64,000 nt of DNA from Leptospira ilyithenensis (GTDB taxonomy: Bacteria; Spirochaetota; Leptospiria; Leptospirales; Leptospiraceae), in NCBI RefSeq assembly GCF_004771005.1, contig NZ_RQHV01000042.1:310001-374000 (forward strand). The letters run 5' to 3'. Positions 1 through 8,711 of this stretch are shown in pieces. Within the stretch, counting starts at the first letter, position 1, and each line of letters opens with the position of its first letter. The translations under genes were made by a program, and so were the position numbers. Below the pieces are notes generated by a model. That model made no database searches. It was given only the letters and a program-made list of their open reading frames with translations, and was not told the DNA's origin.

Positions 1-2
1 GG

Positions 3-1133
3 GGGGAAGTGATCCGAAGCAGCGTTCTTTCCAATGATACCAACGCCACAACAGGCGGAAATAAATCCAATCCTCAGATGTTTGCCATTCGTAGAGCAAA
101 CGTTCAAAAAAAATGGGAGCTGGGAAATACCAAACACACACTTGTTTTCGGAATGCAAGAGCTTCCCCACATGCACTCTATTTGGGGAGGATACTATGAC
201 TGGCGTTATATGGAGAGGTCTCCTCTTGAATCGCTTGGATTTTCTCCCGATCCTGTAGACCTTGGACTTTCCTATATTGCCCAATGGAAATCTTTGACTG
301 CTCATTTGGCAGTTGTTAATGGGGAAGGATACAGAAGCATACAAAATGCCACCGGCAGCGGTTATGATTCCATTCTTCGTTTGAGTTGGGAACAAAAGTT
401 CCTGGATGATTTTAAAGCAGGTTTACATTTCCTAGGTAGACGCGCCAATGCCTTCGGATATGCAGGGAATGAGTGCTTTGAAGGCAAATCAAAATGTATT
501 CCGAATGACAATGATCCCAATACGGCACTTCGTGGTGACGTTCGACTTTCTCAGGAAGATTCCTATGCTGTGGAGTCTAACTTCATATGGAGAGAGTATG
601 TGAATATGGGACTGGGTGGAATGGCTAAAAAGAAATTTGGCGGTCAATACAGCAATGCAATGATTCCTACTGAATTTCCCAAATATGTTCAGGAGAAATA
701 TGGTCGCGGCAGTTATGTCTGGTTTGGTTTGGGAAACGGTATGTTTCGGATTGTATTTCGTGGAGAAGTGGCGACAGGCGGTGCTGCGCAAGGACTTAGG
801 GCTACGGAAACAAATTCCCAAGAACCATGGGTCAGGGTCTCCAATACTGGAAATTTACAATCTCCTGCCTATTCGGATAAATCCTATTATATTTCCAAAC
901 AAGTCTATTTAGAATATTTCTGGTCCGAGTCGGCAAGGCTTGGTATAGGATATCAGGAACTTCGCTCCTATGACACATTAGGTTCGCCTAACAAATGGTA
1001 CATTGACAACTTGTCCAATGAACGAACCGCTTCCGAATACACAGAACAATTTAGCAAACCTTCACTTGCACAAATTTCAGAATATGGAAGATTGGATCGT
1101 AATATTTTAGTCAAAGCATCCCTTCAATTTTAA
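3..1133 (+). CDS. Outer-membrane beta-barrel protein, C-terminal part
   Basis: The reading frame is open to the left edge with no in-frame stop, so the true start is probably outside the window; a GTG at 9 is the first possible start inside. The visible ~374 residues alternate aromatic and polar residues, are rich in Gly/Tyr/Trp and have no internal hydrophobic helix. The protein ends in ...SLQF, the terminal aromatic residue expected of outer-membrane barrels recognised by the BAM complex. No specific family is recognised; a porin-like or channel role is inference. It ends 4 bases before a DsbD-like gene, so the two are likely co-transcribed and may share a redox or metal-uptake theme. Confidence 0.6.
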   Translation, partial: GEVIRSSVLSNDTNATTGGNKSNPQMFAIRRANVQKKWELGNTKHTLVFGMQELPHMHSIWGGYYDWRYMERSPLESLGFSPDPVDLGLSYIAQWKSLTAHLAVVNGEGYRSIQNATGSGYDSILRLSWEQKFLDDFKAGLHFLGRRANAFGYAGNECFEGKSKCIPNDNDPNTALRGDVRLSQEDSYAVESNFIWREYVNMGLGGMAKKKFGGQYSNAMIPTEFPKYVQEKYGRGSYVWFGLGNGMFRIVFRGEVATGGAAQGLRATETNSQEPWVRVSNTGNLQSPAYSDKSYYISKQVYLEYFWSESARLGIGYQELRSYDTLGSPNKWYIDNLSNERTASEYTEQFSKPSLAQISEYGRLDRNILVKASLQF

Positions 1134-1137
1134 TTTT

Positions 1138-2421
1138 ATGATTTCAGAATTACAACTATATATAGAATCCCAGTTAGCCGGCAACGGCATTCACCCCACT
1201 ATTTTCCTTTTGTTGGCGTTAGGCGGATTTCTTGCCAGTCTACTTCCTTGTGTATATCCTTTATACCCGATTACGGCAGGAATTCTTGGCAATCGACAAG
1301 GGCAAAACAAATGGATTCATCCGTTATTATATTATTTTGGACTTGCATTCATCTATTTGTTATTTGGTGTTGTTGCGGGATTTACCGGAGGGCTATTCAA
1401 TCAGTTTTTGCGATTCCCCGAAACCAATTTGGTATTGGCTTATTTATTATTCATTCTGGGACTCTCGTCAATTGAGTTCATTCAGCTTCCTTTTTTCGGA
1501 AAAAATGCCGTATCAACACAAAATTCATGTTATACGGGCAGTTTTCTTTTGGGAATGGGGGCAGGTCTGTTATCTTCTCCCTGTGTCGGTCCTGTCGTGG
1601 TCGCAGTCCTTTTGCAAATTGTAACTGCAAGCAACGGCTCTTTGGAAATTTTGACTTTGGTTGTGACATCGTTCAAGATGTTCGCTTTCGGTTTAGGTGT
1701 GGGACTTCCTTTTTTGGCAATAGGAGTTTTCGGTCTTTCTCTTCCAAAGTCGGGCAAGTGGATGCGTTACGTGCAATGGGCGCTTGCTATTGTGATTTTC
1801 TACTTTTCTTATACTTATCTTTTAAAAGCGGGTGCCGGATTCGGATGGAACGAAACAAATACACTTGAAGTTTTTGTTTTATGGACTTTGCTTTTAACCG
1901 CTGCTTTCTTCTTGCAAAATCCTTCGGACTATCTACCGGTTCGGATGAAATCTGCGTTGGCACTTTCCAGTTTAATTATAGTTAGTATTTCCTTATTGGT
2001 TGCTGTTTCAAAGTCGAAAGGGTGGAGTGAAAATCCATCTTTGAGCGAATCTTCCTGGGAAGATCATGAAAATCTAAGATGGTATCGCACTGAAAAAAAA
2101 GTTTATGATCTTTCCCGAAAAGAAAAACTACCTATCTTTGTGGATTTTTATGCAGACTGGTGTACCAATTGTAAGGAATTTCAAAAACTCTCTCTGTCCG
2201 ATGTTACTTTGAATCAAACCTTAAAGAATAATGCCATCTTATGGAAAATATACGATACAGATCCTGTCTTTGAAACATTTGCAATTGATCCTAGATTTAC
2301 GGAGCTAAAGATCGGTTTGCCTTTCTTTTTGGTCCTGGATGAAAATGGAACGGTTCTATTCAAAACCACAGACTATCTGGATACTAAGGGAATGGTTGGC
2401 GCAGTTGAGGGGAAAAAGTAA
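1138..2421 (+). CDS. DsbD-like thiol:disulfide interchange protein
   Basis: 427 aa. An N-terminal membrane domain of about eight helices carries the two redox cysteines of the DsbD/CcdA family, C38 in LLPCVYPLYPI and C149 in SSPCVGPVV. A C-terminal thioredoxin-like domain (about 310-427) contains ADWCTNCKEF with C342 and C345, the classic DsbD-gamma motif. Proteins of this family pass electrons from cytoplasmic thioredoxin across the inner membrane to periplasmic partners. The periplasmic alpha domain of E. coli DsbD is missing, since the protein starts almost directly with the membrane part, so the final acceptor must be another protein. It begins 4 bases after the outer-membrane gene. An alternative name would be CcdA-thioredoxin fusion. 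Confidence 0.9.
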   Translation: MISELQLYIESQLAGNGIHPTIFLLLALGGFLASLLPCVYPLYPITAGILGNRQGQNKWIHPLLYYFGLAFIYLLFGVVAGFTGGLFNQFLRFPETNLVLAYLLFILGLSSIEFIQLPFFGKNAVSTQNSCYTGSFLLGMGAGLLSSPCVGPVVVAVLLQIVTASNGSLEILTLVVTSFKMFAFGLGVGLPFLAIGVFGLSLPKSGKWMRYVQWALAIVIFYFSYTYLLKAGAGFGWNETNTLEVFVLWTLLLTAAFFLQNPSDYLPVRMKSALALSSLIIVSISLLVAVSKSKGWSENPSLSESSWEDHENLRWYRTEKKVYDLSRKEKLPIFVDFYADWCTNCKEFQKLSLSDVTLNQTLKNNAILWKIYDTDPVFETFAIDPRFTELKIGLPFFLVLDENGTVLFKTTDYLDTKGMVGAVEGKK

Positions 2422-2642
2422 GCGACATAAGATTTTCGCGGGAATCCTGAAAGCCCCCGCCCTGTTGATCAGCTTCGCTGATGATTCTCCGAATACTTTT
2501 CGCTTCTATTGGCGCTCAAAGGGGTTGGGGGGTGAGGCTCGTGGGCTGCAATCAACCACCTAATACAAATCTTCCTTTCCGTCGAATCTTAGTTCAATTC
2601 TTGAAATTTTTCTTCAAATAAGTTCGCCTTTTATCCAACAAC
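2422..2642. other. Gene-free spacer with small hairpin
   Basis: About 220 bases after the dsbD-like stop with no supported gene. A perfect short hairpin, ATCAGC-TTC-GCTGAT, lies at 2468-2482 with no U-tract, so it is not a convincing terminator. The segment around 2450-2560 is more GC-rich than its surroundings and contains a run of G at about 2520-2533. It could be remains of a lost gene or element, but nothing identifiable was seen. Confidence 0.4.
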
Positions 2643-2838
2643 ATGATGTTAATCGAATTTCATAAACTTACACAAACCGAACACGACTTAAAATCACTCG
2701 TTTCGATCGGACGACCGAAGAAAGGGAATTGGAAACTAAAAGTTTCCTTTTACATGATTTTACGCATTTTGCGATTGAATCGGAAGCTAAAATTCGGAAT
2801 GTATTTTGGGGAATCTATGAAATTGGAATGGCTGATTT
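2643..2838 (+). pseudogene. Frameshifted, truncated remnant of a small conserved protein gene
   Basis: Reading from ATG 2643 gives MMLIEFHKLTQTEHDLK. After the A-run at 2690-2693 the sensible protein continues in the frame one base back, as ITRFDRTTEERELETKSF then LLHDFTHFAIESEAKIRNVFWGI. Restoring one A (A4 to A5) joins the two frames cleanly. The combined text resembles a family of small proteins in which a start like EFxKLSDTxH is followed by LETxSFLLHDxxHFAVExEAxxxxGFWG (from memory, no search run). Homology appears to stop near 2838; the frame then runs antisense into the nitronate monooxygenase gene, so the C-terminus is lost. A sequencing error in the homopolymer could explain the shift but not the truncation. 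An inverted repeat CAGGTG/CACCTG follows at 2843-2860. Confidence 0.5.
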
Positions 2839-2874
2839 GAGTCAGGTGTTTTGGCACCTGGCCGCTGTTAATTT

Positions 2875-3816
2875 TTATCTTGGTAATTTACCTACGATTT
2901 CCAAATACTCTTTCACCATTTCATCGATGACATCTTTGGCAGGACGCACGTTTTCAATTTGTGCAACACCTTGGCCGGCAGACCAGATGTCTCTCCAGCG
3001 TTTGTATTCTTGTTCCATCGCGTGTTCGCCTCCGGCATGGCCTTCGGCAATCTTTCTCGGACTGCTCTCCATAAGCTCAGGCGACTTTTTAACCGATTTT
3101 TCCAGCCAGTTTGCAGGAATCCCGGAAATTTTTTCAGTATAGATGATTTCTTCGGGAACAGAATCAATTAACATTTGTTTGTATTCATTCTGGGCACGTG
3201 ATTCATTGGTAGCAATGAATTTTGTTCCTACATAGACCGCATCAGCACCTAATGCAAGTGCTGCTGCCATTTGTGCTCCACCGGAGATTGCACCCGCAGC
3301 GATGACAGGAAGTCCGGTTTCTTTTTTGAGATAAGGAATGAGTGCGAATGGTGTTATGTTTCCCGCATGGCCGCCTGCACCTTGTGCAACAGTGATCAAT
3401 GCATCAGCCCCGGACTTGGCAACAATGTTTGCGTGTTTCAAAGTGGTAACATCACAAAAAAGGTGCGCTCCGTTGGCTTTGATTTCCTTTGCAATGGTCC
3501 TGGGAGTTCCGAGACTTGTAATGATCAGTTCTACTTTCATTTCCATTACTACTTCAAATTGTTTTGCCCAATTCGGATTATGATCTTTATGGAGAATGAT
3601 ATTTACACCGATCGGCTTTTTGGTTTTGGACCGAATCTCCTGCAGTCCGTCTTTCAGTTGTTCGGGGGTGCGATAATTGAGGGAAGGAAAACATCCGATT
3701 CCTCCTGCTTCCGAAACGGCGACAACTAGTTCAGGGTAAGAAACTAAAAACATGGGAGCTGCTATGATCGGTAGATCGATCTTTAGCATTTCAGTGATAG
3801 GGGTATTTATTTTCAT
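2875..3816 (-). CDS. Nitronate monooxygenase family flavoprotein
   Basis: 313 aa from the ATG at 3816; the frame extends upstream, but this start overlaps the preceding gene's stop as ATGA and gives the usual N-terminus (MKINTPITEMLKIDLPIIAAPM). This TIM-barrel family (nitronate monooxygenase/2-nitropropane dioxygenase, also FabK-like) binds FMN. Typical signatures are APMFLVSYPELVVAVSEAGGIG near the start, the QGAGGHAG segment in mid-protein (normally the catalytic-His and FMN phosphate loop) and VIAAGAISGG followed by ALALGADAVYVGTKF. It oxidises nitronates or serves as an enoyl reductase-like flavoprotein; the exact substrate cannot be read. Translationally coupled to the small secreted protein upstream (3813-4115). 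Confidence 0.85.
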   Translation of the reverse strand: MKINTPITEMLKIDLPIIAAPMFLVSYPELVVAVSEAGGIGCFPSLNYRTPEQLKDGLQEIRSKTKKPIGVNIILHKDHNPNWAKQFEVVMEMKVELIITSLGTPRTIAKEIKANGAHLFCDVTTLKHANIVAKSGADALITVAQGAGGHAGNITPFALIPYLKKETGLPVIAAGAISGGAQMAAALALGADAVYVGTKFIATNESRAQNEYKQMLIDSVPEEIIYTEKISGIPANWLEKSVKKSPELMESSPRKIAEGHAGGEHAMEQEYKRWRDIWSAGQGVAQIENVRPAKDVIDEMVKEYLEIVGKLPR

Positions 3817-4115
3817 GGATACGTCTTTGTTGGGGATAGATTGGGAAGTTCGGGAGGGTATTTTCCATTGCGAGGAACGCAACTGATACCTACACCTCTT
3901 AAAACGTAACAGATGGAATCTTTAGTAATACATTTCAAGCTTTTCTCAAACTCCAAACCATCAATCTCCGTAGGAATAGAATAACATTCCATCTTATCTT
4001 GGTTGATCAGCTCCGGGGGGGTTACGGGTGTTTGCGCGTTTATGTTTTTTGATAGGGAAAAACTGATCGCTAACAAACAAAAAAAGATTAGGAAACGATT
4101 GGGATTCATGTACAT
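3813..4115 (-). CDS. Small secreted cysteine-containing protein
   Basis: 100 aa from the ATG at 4115, preceded by GAAGAAGG a few bases upstream; a second ATG at 4109 has better Shine-Dalgarno spacing. The longest frame would start at 4178 but lacks such a site. An N-terminal signal peptide (basic MYMNPNRF, hydrophobic LIFFCLLAISFSL) is followed by NINAQ-TPV, a plausible signal peptidase I site. The mature part of about 70 residues has four cysteines (in MECYS, LKCIT, SICYV, ISCVP), suggesting two disulfides. Its TGA overlaps the ATG of the nitronate monooxygenase gene by four bases. No family is recognised. Confidence 0.7.
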   Translation of the reverse strand: MYMNPNRFLIFFCLLAISFSLSKNINAQTPVTPPELINQDKMECYSIPTEIDGLEFEKSLKCITKDSICYVLRGVGISCVPRNGKYPPELPNLSPTKTYP

Positions 4116-4149
4116 TGAACCTTCTTCTTCATAATGGATTTTGAAACAA

Positions 4150-6117
4150 ATGGAAGTCAAACCTAATACAATATTCAATGAGAGAAAGATTTTTTTCTTT
4201 CAATGGTTTTGTTCGGTCATTTTAGCCTTCTTTGTTTCTTGCCATACCCAATATGGAAACGGTTTTGAGGATCCTCCTTCTTTTTCCGTTTCCGAGTCAA
4301 AGGCGGAATATTTAACTGTTCCTGCCAATTTACAGGAAATCAATCCGTCTTCCCTGCCGAAAGATTCCTGGAAACAATTTGAGACCCATCGAATGGGAAT
4401 GGTAACCATTCCGGGAAATGATCTTTGGATTCGTTTTCCGGACCACCAGCTTTTTCGATACAAGAACCCTGCTTTATTTATCGAGATAGCTTTGGAATCG
4501 CCGACCGTTTATCAGAACGATAAGAAAGTTTATTCTTTTCGTGAAAGGGATTATGTGTTTCCTCATATCATTCCGCTTTCGGGCGAACCCGGCGGTTACA
4601 TTTACATTCATTGTAAATCATCTTACAAAGGTTATATTGGTCTGGACGGAAAAGTCAGATTGGAAGAATATTCTCAATCATGGATTCAGTTATTGCGTGA
4701 TAATGCGGCACGTACATTTCTTTCTCCGGTTTTGGTTGTTCTTTCCCTCCTATTTTTAGGTTTGTTTTTTTTGAGATGGGAAGAGCGGATTTATTTGTAT
4801 TTCTCGATTTTACTTTTGAGCAGTGCAATCGTTGAAGTCATGAACGGATTCATTGCTTTTTCGTTGTTTAATTATTCCAGAATTACAATTCCCCTAATAT
4901 ATATTAATTTTGCAATTTATCCCATTCTGTTATTGTTATTTCTGAAACAGATATATCCTGTTTTTTTTAAAAACCTTTTCGAGATTATGATTTTTGTTCA
5001 TGTCCTTGTTTATGTATACAGTTTGCTGGCAAGTTGGAATAGCGGGATTTCCTTTTTAAACGCAGAATGGAATTACAGCTGGTGGGTGATTTTGGAAGGG
5101 ATCATCGCCATTTTAATTTCTATCTATGTTTTGATTCGTGGGGATTCCAAACTCAAGTTAGTTACTTGGGGTTTGCTTGCCATTGTAATCACCGGTTCTC
5201 ACGACACGCTTGTGGATATGAATGTATTTCCATGGAAGCAAAGGATTATCCATCAGGGTTTTTGGATGATGATATTACTTTTTGGTTTTTTTGTATTTCG
5301 CTATTATTGGAATATTCTCAATTCCATTGATAGTTTCAATAAGGAACTTCAGAAAAAAAATAAAGACTTGGAACGGTTGTTCGCCATTGATAAAGATATG
5401 GCTTTGGCAAAGGAATTGCAAAGATCTCTTCTTTCCGATCATATCAAAGAAGATGAAAACATCAACTTAGTCGCTTTCACACAATCCTTACACAGCATTG
5501 GTGGAGATTATTTCGATCATGATTGCGATAGTCTCGGTAATTGGGGGATCTTGTTATGCGATGTTGCAGGTCATGGGATTTCTTCGGCGGTAGTTGCGGC
5601 AATGTCCAAGATGGCTTTTACCGGTGCTAAGGCATACATTCAATATCCGACCAGAGTTTTTAATTTCATGAACAGACATCTTTCCGGAAAAACCAAAGGA
5701 TTGTTCATTACAGCATCTTATTTATTTATAGATACGGAGACAGGCAAACTGGTTTATTCCAATGCAGGACATCCGGGTTTTTTCATCTTACGCAATAATT
5801 CGGCCGCTTTGCTGGAACATCGTGCGAAAGGAAAACCATTGGGTGTCTTTGGAGAAAGCGAATATAAGGAAGAATCCACACAACTGTTGTCGGGAGATAA
5901 GATTTTTCTTTACACAGACGGTGTATTGGACCTAAACAATGATAAAAACGAGTCATTCAACGAAGAAAGACTCAAACAGTTGTTATGGGAAAATAAAAAC
6001 TTACCGATTCAAAATCTAAAGACGACCGTCCAGAATTCCTTATCCGATTTTTGCAAATCCTGGGAACATCAGGAAGATGATGTTTCCTTTATCATTATCG
6101 AATATAAAAACGGTTGA
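4150..6117 (+). CDS. 7TMR-DISM-type membrane protein with SpoIIE (PP2C) phosphatase domain
   Basis: 655 aa from ATG 4150 (a TTG at 4141 is also possible). The N-terminus has a signal segment ending in AFFVSC, a possible lipobox at C31. A periplasmic beta-rich domain (about 60-165) and seven hydrophobic segments (about 185-390) follow, then a short coiled coil (NKELQKKNKDLERL). The C-terminal 230 residues are a SpoIIE/RsbU-type PP2C phosphatase with metal-binding aspartates in IGGDYFD, LLCDVAGHG, LYTDGVLD and EDDVSF all present. Such proteins sense an extracellular signal and dephosphorylate STAS-domain anti-sigma-factor antagonists; a STAS gene lies at 29404-29742 in this window. Its start lies only ~34 bases from that of the divergent gene, so its promoter must sit inside the neighbour. 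Confidence 0.88.
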   Translation: MEVKPNTIFNERKIFFFQWFCSVILAFFVSCHTQYGNGFEDPPSFSVSESKAEYLTVPANLQEINPSSLPKDSWKQFETHRMGMVTIPGNDLWIRFPDHQLFRYKNPALFIEIALESPTVYQNDKKVYSFRERDYVFPHIIPLSGEPGGYIYIHCKSSYKGYIGLDGKVRLEEYSQSWIQLLRDNAARTFLSPVLVVLSLLFLGLFFLRWEERIYLYFSILLLSSAIVEVMNGFIAFSLFNYSRITIPLIYINFAIYPILLLLFLKQIYPVFFKNLFEIMIFVHVLVYVYSLLASWNSGISFLNAEWNYSWWVILEGIIAILISIYVLIRGDSKLKLVTWGLLAIVITGSHDTLVDMNVFPWKQRIIHQGFWMMILLFGFFVFRYYWNILNSIDSFNKELQKKNKDLERLFAIDKDMALAKELQRSLLSDHIKEDENINLVAFTQSLHSIGGDYFDHDCDSLGNWGILLCDVAGHGISSAVVAAMSKMAFTGAKAYIQYPTRVFNFMNRHLSGKTKGLFITASYLFIDTETGKLVYSNAGHPGFFILRNNSAALLEHRAKGKPLGVFGESEYKEESTQLLSGDKIFLYTDGVLDLNNDKNESFNEERLKQLLWENKNLPIQNLKTTVQNSLSDFCKSWEHQEDDVSFIIIEYKNG

Positions 6118-6123
6118 TTATGA

Positions 6124-7161
6124 TTATAGTTCCGGATTGATGATAAAACGAATCGGATTTTCTCTTTTTTCCTCTAAAGCATGGAGGTATTCGTTTACGT
6201 CTTCCAGTTTATGAACACCGCTGATGGATCGGGTTAGATCGATTTTTTTATCAGTATAAAGCTGAATGAGTTCGGGGATGGCACGACTGTCGGAACCGTA
6301 AGAACCTGTAATCCGGATCTGTCTTTCAATTAGAAAAAAAGGCATTGGGATTTCCAATTTGTTTCTTCCTATTCCTACAAGCACGATCCTTCCTCCGCGG
6401 TTCATACTGCGGATGCTGCTTTCGATGTTTGCCATAAAGCCGGAAAAGTCTGCGATCAAATCGATTCCCTTTGCTTTCTCTTTTAAAATCTTTCCCAATT
6501 GCATATTCTTTTCAAGTAGGATCACTTCATCCGCACCGTAAGACAAAGCATTGTCAAGAGAACCTCTGTCTATGTCCACGGCAAAAATCCTACCGGCACC
6601 TAACGCTTTTGCTATGGCGACTGCGTGAATCCCCAAACCGCCGCAACCTATGACTACTACTGTTTCGCCCGGTTTTAGCTCACCTTGGTATTTGATGGCG
6701 TGGTAAGGTGTGGAAACCGCATCGGCGAGAATTGCGCCTTGCGGAAACGGAATGGAATCGGGAAGTTTATGAAGGTATCTTTCTTCTACATGAATGAATT
6801 CCGCAAAACCACCGCTTCGGTTGAATCCGAATACTCCGATCTCTTCGCAAAGATTTTCCCTACCTGCCAGACAATAAGAACATTTTCCGCAACTGGTTCC
6901 CGCACCTACGACCACGCGGTCACCTAGCTTGAATTTTGTGACAGTTTCTCCTAATTGAATCACTTCTCCGGACATCTCATGGCCCGGGATGCAAGGAGAA
7001 TATGTGGATTTCATCTTACCATGCAAAACAAAATGAATATCGGAACCGCAGATTCCACAGGCTTTTATTTTCACCTTTACTTGGTTAGGGGAAAGTTCGG
7101 GTAATTCCACTTCTTCGATTTTGAGCGACCTTTGGCCACTATGCAAAATCGCAGCTTTCAT
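6124..7161 (-). CDS. Zinc-dependent alcohol dehydrogenase (MDR superfamily)
   Basis: 345 aa, the usual size for the family. Catalytic zinc ligands are visible in CGICGSD (C38) and PGHE (H61, E62). The structural zinc lobe is complete with C91, C94, C97 and C105. The NAD(P)-binding Rossmann motif is VVVIGCGGLGIHAVA. It oxidises an alcohol or polyol in the cytoplasm; sorbitol/threonine-dehydrogenase-like or fatty-alcohol specificities are equally possible. The ATG shares its A with the TAA of the upstream 203-aa gene, so the two are translationally coupled. It converges on the SpoIIE gene with a 6-base gap. Confidence 0.92.
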   Translation of the reverse strand: MKAAILHSGQRSLKIEEVELPELSPNQVKVKIKACGICGSDIHFVLHGKMKSTYSPCIPGHEMSGEVIQLGETVTKFKLGDRVVVGAGTSCGKCSYCLAGRENLCEEIGVFGFNRSGGFAEFIHVEERYLHKLPDSIPFPQGAILADAVSTPYHAIKYQGELKPGETVVVIGCGGLGIHAVAIAKALGAGRIFAVDIDRGSLDNALSYGADEVILLEKNMQLGKILKEKAKGIDLIADFSGFMANIESSIRSMNRGGRIVLVGIGRNKLEIPMPFFLIERQIRITGSYGSDSRAIPELIQLYTDKKIDLTRSISGVHKLEDVNEYLHALEEKRENPIRFIINPEL

Positions 7162-7772
7162 TAAAACATACCGTCCAGTTGGCTCAATAGGTCCGAAGAT
7201 TCTTCTTTAGGCTCTTCCAAATATTCCAAAGTCGTTTCTATAATTCCGTCCAAATAATATTTTCGATTTTTGTAAGTGGATAAAAATTCTCTTGTTCGGA
7301 CTTTCTGTTCTTCGGCAAGTCGATTTTCTAATGCAAGTTTGGTGAGAGCCATCACTCCGAAAGCGGATTTTAATTCATCAATATGATTTGCGATTTGAAA
7401 GACTTCTTCCACATCCAATTCTTTGAAAGTTGCGATCATATCCGCTATGAGCTCGATGGCTCCGATCGGGACGGTTCGATCCAAAGATTTGACATAATTC
7501 ATAAGAATTCGGTAACTTTTGCTATCCCCGACATAGGAAAGTATGTAAACCATTCCACTCAGAATGGATTTATGATAACCCCAGCTCAAACGTCCCGAAT
7601 CTGCTTCCCGAACAAGTTGATAGATCAGCGCCCAGACATTTTTATCCCCTTCTGCGGCGGATTTCATCAATTGGATCAATCTTTTTTCCCAAAAGGGCGT
7701 GTCCATCTCGGTCTTTAGGATCTCGATTGTTTCCGTAGGGGAAGAAGGCAATGTATCTAACGTGGGAGCCAT
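7161..7772 (-). CDS. Helical HEAT-like protein of unknown function
   Basis: 203 aa; an internal ATG at 7706 (MDTPFWEKRL) is an alternative start. Predicted almost all alpha-helical with repeating helix pairs (ALIYQLVREADSGRL, SGMVYILSYVGDSKS, IELIADMIATFKELD, FGVMALTKLALENRL), resembling HEAT/ARM repeats. It has no signal peptide or membrane segment. The gene overlaps the downstream alcohol dehydrogenase by one base (TAATG), which suggests that the two proteins are made in a fixed ratio, although no link in function is known. No named family is recognised. Confidence 0.75.
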   Translation of the reverse strand: MAPTLDTLPSSPTETIEILKTEMDTPFWEKRLIQLMKSAAEGDKNVWALIYQLVREADSGRLSWGYHKSILSGMVYILSYVGDSKSYRILMNYVKSLDRTVPIGAIELIADMIATFKELDVEEVFQIANHIDELKSAFGVMALTKLALENRLAEEQKVRTREFLSTYKNRKYYLDGIIETTLEYLEEPKEESSDLLSQLDGMF

Positions 7773-7868
7773 AACACTATAGACATAATCTTTAGAAAAG
7801 ATACTAGGCTGTCTTTTCTTTTTTATCTTCCTGCCGATTAGAAAGCTGAACCGAGAATAGAGACATAG

Positions 7869-8705
7869 ATGTTACGAATACTGTCATTTTTCATCCTGAT
7901 GGCAATTGCCTGGACTGAGTCGTCCCCCGACCAATCCAGTTCCAAGGCAACTCAGCTAATAAGAGTTAGTTATGGATTGAAGGACAATTACGAATTCTTA
8001 AGAATTCTAAATTCTACTGTTACCAACAGAGGAACGGAAGATCAAAAAAAATATTATAAGAGATGCATTCAGCATCATATCGAATCGGAAATCCTTCACC
8101 TTCAAATGGATCTCGGTCGTTCTTATGCAGAATTACGTAGAACGCAAGGTCTACTGATTAAACTGTACATTCTGATTCTGGATGAAGAAGTGGAAGATCT
8201 GGAAATAGAATTGAGTCGTTTGGCTCGGCTGGCAAATGGAAAGGAAAAAACAGAAAGCAAACTCTATTTACGTTTGGGATATAGGGAAATCGCGGTTGCC
8301 AAACAAAGACTTATGGTAGGAAAAAACATCCGCCCATATCTTTATTTGATGAAGCTACAGGAATTGGCTTACTCTCTTAAGTCTTTAAAACAGGCCGAAA
8401 AGTACATTGTATTGCTTGGATTACTGCATGATTCTATTGACGATTTTGCCCCGGAAGCTAAAACTTTTCCCGGTTTGGTTGCAGAAGTGAATCGTATCAT
8501 AGTAAATGATACGGAAAAATATTTAAGACTTTTATACGACAGTCAGTTTGATTCTTACAACGCGATTAATTTTTATGAAATGGTTTGGAAACAACCGGAT
8601 ATGTTTGAGCTTGCACAAGGTATCCCTAGTTTTGATCCTAGTTATGTTCGCAATCCGAAAGAAGCAAGTCCTCCGGCTACTTCTGCGGATTCCACAAAAC
8701 CTTAA
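7869..8705 (+). CDS. Secreted helical protein, first gene of six-gene operon
   Basis: 278 aa. The N-terminus MLRILSFFILMAIAWTESS is a plausible signal peptide without a lipobox cysteine, so the product is likely periplasmic. The rest is rich in Lys, Glu, Leu and Tyr and mostly helical (e.g. ILHLQMDLGRSYAELRRTQG, LYLMKLQELAYSLKSLKQAE), ending in a Pro/Ser/Thr-rich tail. No known domain is recognised. It lies 6 bases upstream of the rhomboid gene and is the first gene of the run to 14873. A GAGA about 9 bases upstream of the ATG may serve as ribosome site. Confidence 0.7.
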   Translation: MLRILSFFILMAIAWTESSPDQSSSKATQLIRVSYGLKDNYEFLRILNSTVTNRGTEDQKKYYKRCIQHHIESEILHLQMDLGRSYAELRRTQGLLIKLYILILDEEVEDLEIELSRLARLANGKEKTESKLYLRLGYREIAVAKQRLMVGKNIRPYLYLMKLQELAYSLKSLKQAEKYIVLLGLLHDSIDDFAPEAKTFPGLVAEVNRIIVNDTEKYLRLLYDSQFDSYNAINFYEMVWKQPDMFELAQGIPSFDPSYVRNPKEASPPATSADSTKP

Positions 8706-8711
8706 AATCAA

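Noticed and set aside
2843..2860. CAGGTG-TTTTGG-CACCTG hairpin as terminator of the nitronate monooxygenase gene
   Set aside because: Six pairs only and no U-tract on the minus strand.
2729..3142. Open frame of 137 aa on the plus strand
   Set aside because: Only its first ~37 codons look like a protein (the remnant). The rest is antisense to the nitronate monooxygenase gene.
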